From: Pseudomonadota bacterium
Lineage (GTDB): Bacteria; Pseudomonadota; Gammaproteobacteria; Pseudomonadales; Moraxellaceae
Length of the DNA: 7,146 nt
Direction: 5' to 3'
NCBI GenBank assembly: GCA_023393635.1
Contig: JAEWKT010000028.1
Location: 1-7,146 of the forward strand
The notes under the pieces are model-generated. The model did no database searches, was not told where the DNA came from, and worked only from the letters and a program-made list of their open reading frames with translations. Position 1 is the stretch's first letter, and every line of letters starts with the position of its first letter. Of the stretch, positions 5,582-7,146 are shown one piece after another. The position numbers were made by a program, and so were the translations under genes.

Positions 5582-7146
5582 TTATTCCCCTTTCAATACT
5601 GGACCAGACATGCTGGAGTGGCGCGAGTCACCCAAGACTGAAATCATCAACATGGTGGCACCGACCACGGTGACATACACACCGACATCAAATAATGCAG
5701 CAGATGCTAGATGTATATCTCCCAACAGGGGCGGAACAATATGGATATGGGCACTGGTCAGGAATGGACGTCCCCAGAACCAGGCACCCAGCCCGGTCAG
5801 TCCTGCAATAGTGAGTCCTGAACCAATCCAGATTTCATATAAGCGGCCTGATTTGGCTCTTAGCATCTGTTCAGCCTGGTCTTGGCCTAAGGCAATGTAC
5901 TGGATTACCAAGGCCAAAGAGGTAATTAAACCGGCAATAAATCCACCACCGGGCAGGTTATGGCCGCGCAGGAAGATATAAAGGCTCACCACCAGTGCCA
6001 AAGGCAATACCCAGGATGCGGTAATACGGAACATCAACGGCGAAGGGTTAAAGCGGTAAGTCAGTCCCTGGGTAATGCTGGTACCGTGTGCACGCATGCC
6101 ATCCATGAGACAGAGTGCTCCTATGGCAGCAATGCCGAGTACGGTAATTTCGCCGAAGGTATCGAAACCACGGAAGTCGACCAGAATTACGTTGACCACA
6201 TTGGAGCCACCACCGAGTGGAAGCGACTGTTGCATAAAGAACCATGAAATCGAGTTGTGGTCACGGGTCAAGATCAGCCAGCTAATCCAGCCGATGCCCA
6301 GACCACCGCCAATGGCAATCAGGGCATCGCGCCAGCGCTGCGAAACGCTGGATTCATAAGGGGTAAGCTGTGGCAGCAAGGAGAGGCTCATCAGTAGCAA
6401 TACTGTAGTAACCACATCGACCGTGATTTGGGTTAAGGCCAGATCAGGGGCAGAAAGGGTCACAAAAACCAGGGTGACCACAAGACCAACTGCACCGCTA
6501 ATCAGTACCGCCTTAATCCGTTCATGATGGAACCACAGCATCATCCAGCAGGCCGAGAACAACAGCAGCCACAGTACAATGGCAATTGCAGGTGCATGGG
6601 TAAGTTCACGTGTGCCTGTGGTCAGGCCTTGATGGATAAAAGGCATGGTCAGCAAAGCGGCACTAAACAGCACAATCCACATCAGATAGCTTTGCAGTGA
6701 GCCATTTTCAGTTTGACGTTTGAACTTGCGTGAACTGAGTAACAGGTGCTTGAGAAATAAATCAAACAGCACCTTGCCCTGAAATTTTCCGAGCAGTGGA
6801 TCAAGGTCAATGTCACGAATTTTTCCATTTTTGGCCAAAGCAAAATAGAAAATGATCCCGCCAAATAACGCAATTGCACTCATCAGCAAAGGCAGGTTAA
6901 AACCATGCCAGATGGCTAGATGGGTACCGGAAAAGTCAGGTATTTGAGTGCTGGCACGTGCAGTTGAATTAACAATATTTTCCACCAGCAGGGCAGGTGC
7001 AAGGCCGACCAAAATACATAAAACCGCCAGCAGTATTGCAGGTAAGCGCATGCCCAAAGGGGGTTCATGCACTTTGTGGTTGGGTACCTGCGAGCCTACA
7101 GGCCCATCAAAAAATACGCCATGTACCAAACGTACTGAATACGTCA
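5582..7146 (-). CDS. mnhA: Mrp-type cation/proton antiporter subunit A with fused subunit B, C-terminal part (5' end outside window)
   Basis: This is the C-terminal part of the large subunit. The frame is open to the right edge, encoding TYSVR before the TTG codon at 7127-7129, so that codon is an internal leucine and not the start. Numbering from it: the end of the NuoL-like antiporter domain (to about 100); a NuoJ-like region with SAPDLALTQITVDVVTTVLL (226-245); the Mbh-E-like element NVVNVILVDFRGFDTFGEIT (310-329); and a complete MnhB domain (about 363-500) with RGHNLPGGGFIAGL (388-401) and HLASAALFDVGVY (473-485). There is no separate mnhB before mnhC, so A and B are one polypeptide, as in the group 2 (PhaAB-type) operons of Sinorhizobium and Pseudomonas. 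Such fused subunits are around 900-1000 residues, so somewhat under half is missing. It is the promoter-proximal gene of the operon in that arrangement. Confidence 0.96.
   Translation of the reverse strand, partial: TYSVRLVHGVFFDGPVGSQVPNHKVHEPPLGMRLPAILLAVLCILVGLAPALLVENIVNSTARASTQIPDFSGTHLAIWHGFNLPLLMSAIALFGGIIFYFALAKNGKIRDIDLDPLLGKFQGKVLFDLFLKHLLLSSRKFKRQTENGSLQSYLMWIVLFSAALLTMPFIHQGLTTGTRELTHAPAIAIVLWLLLFSACWMMLWFHHERIKAVLISGAVGLVVTLVFVTLSAPDLALTQITVDVVTTVLLLMSLSLLPQLTPYESSVSQRWRDALIAIGGGLGIGWISWLILTRDHNSISWFFMQQSLPLGGGSNVVNVILVDFRGFDTFGEITVLGIAAIGALCLMDGMRAHGTSITQGLTYRFNPSPLMFRITASWVLPLALVVSLYIFLRGHNLPGGGFIAGLITSLALVIQYIALGQDQAEQMLRAKSGRLYEIWIGSGLTIAGLTGLGAWFWGRPFLTSAHIHIVPPLLGDIHLASAALFDVGVYVTVVGATMLMISVLGDSRHSSMSGPVLKGE

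Noticed and set aside
5610..6359. Several overlapping plus-strand open frames opposite mnhA
   Set aside because: They overlap each other and lie antisense to strongly conserved MnhA/MnhB motifs; their translations show no recognisable domain and look like shadows of the real frame.
7127..7129. TTG as the start of a shorter MnhA-like protein
   Set aside because: The frame continues to the window edge with residues fitting the MnhA family, and the visible part begins inside the antiporter domain, so this is an internal leucine.
2201..7146. The operon as complex I (nuo) or a membrane-bound hydrogenase
   Set aside because: Subunits C, D and A resemble NuoK, NuoM/N and NuoL, but the presence of MnhE, MnhF, MnhG and the MnhB domain in this order and the absence of any peripheral NADH or hydrogenase subunit identify an Mrp antiporter.

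Overview
The window is a piece of a gammaproteobacterial chromosome, most like Acinetobacter or another member of the Moraxellaceae. That assignment is an inference from the protein sequences, the moderate base composition and the frequent TTG, TTA and CTT leucine codons; there is no rRNA or other decisive marker. All seven genes are recognisable, intact within the window and tightly packed. No mobile element, CRISPR array, tRNA or foreign island is visible, and I do not see a previously undescribed system.

Left part (1-2128, + strand): the 3' two thirds of infB (translation initiation factor IF2, cut by the left window edge) is followed by rbfA (30S ribosome-binding factor A), with stop and start overlapping as TAATG. 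This is the distal end of the conserved nusA-infB translation/ribosome-maturation operon. It ends at a clear intrinsic terminator just after rbfA (2141-2167).

Right part (2201-7146, - strand): a six-gene multisubunit Mrp/Mnh/Pha-type monovalent cation/proton antiporter operon runs toward infB-rbfA. Read in its own direction it is mnhA (with a MnhB domain fused at its C-terminus, 5' end cut by the right window edge), mnhC, mnhD, mnhE, mnhF, mnhG. Every junction is an overlap or a gap of at most two bases, and each downstream gene has a recognisable Shine-Dalgarno sequence inside or next to the end of its upstream neighbour, so co-transcription and translational coupling are likely. The encoded membrane proteins should assemble into one complex, related to complex I and membrane-bound hydrogenase antiporter modules, that exchanges Na+ (possibly Li+ or K+) for external H+ and supports salt tolerance and pH homeostasis. 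The operon promoter lies beyond the right edge.

The two operons converge on a 72-base intergenic gap holding a UUCG-loop hairpin with T runs on both strands, which probably terminates both. Points worth a second look are modest: a marked change in leucine codon choice within infB, an unusually long hydrophilic tail on MnhD ending in a short glutamine run, an arginine-rich tail on MnhG, the A-B fusion, and the direct rbfA/mnhG neighbourhood without truB.
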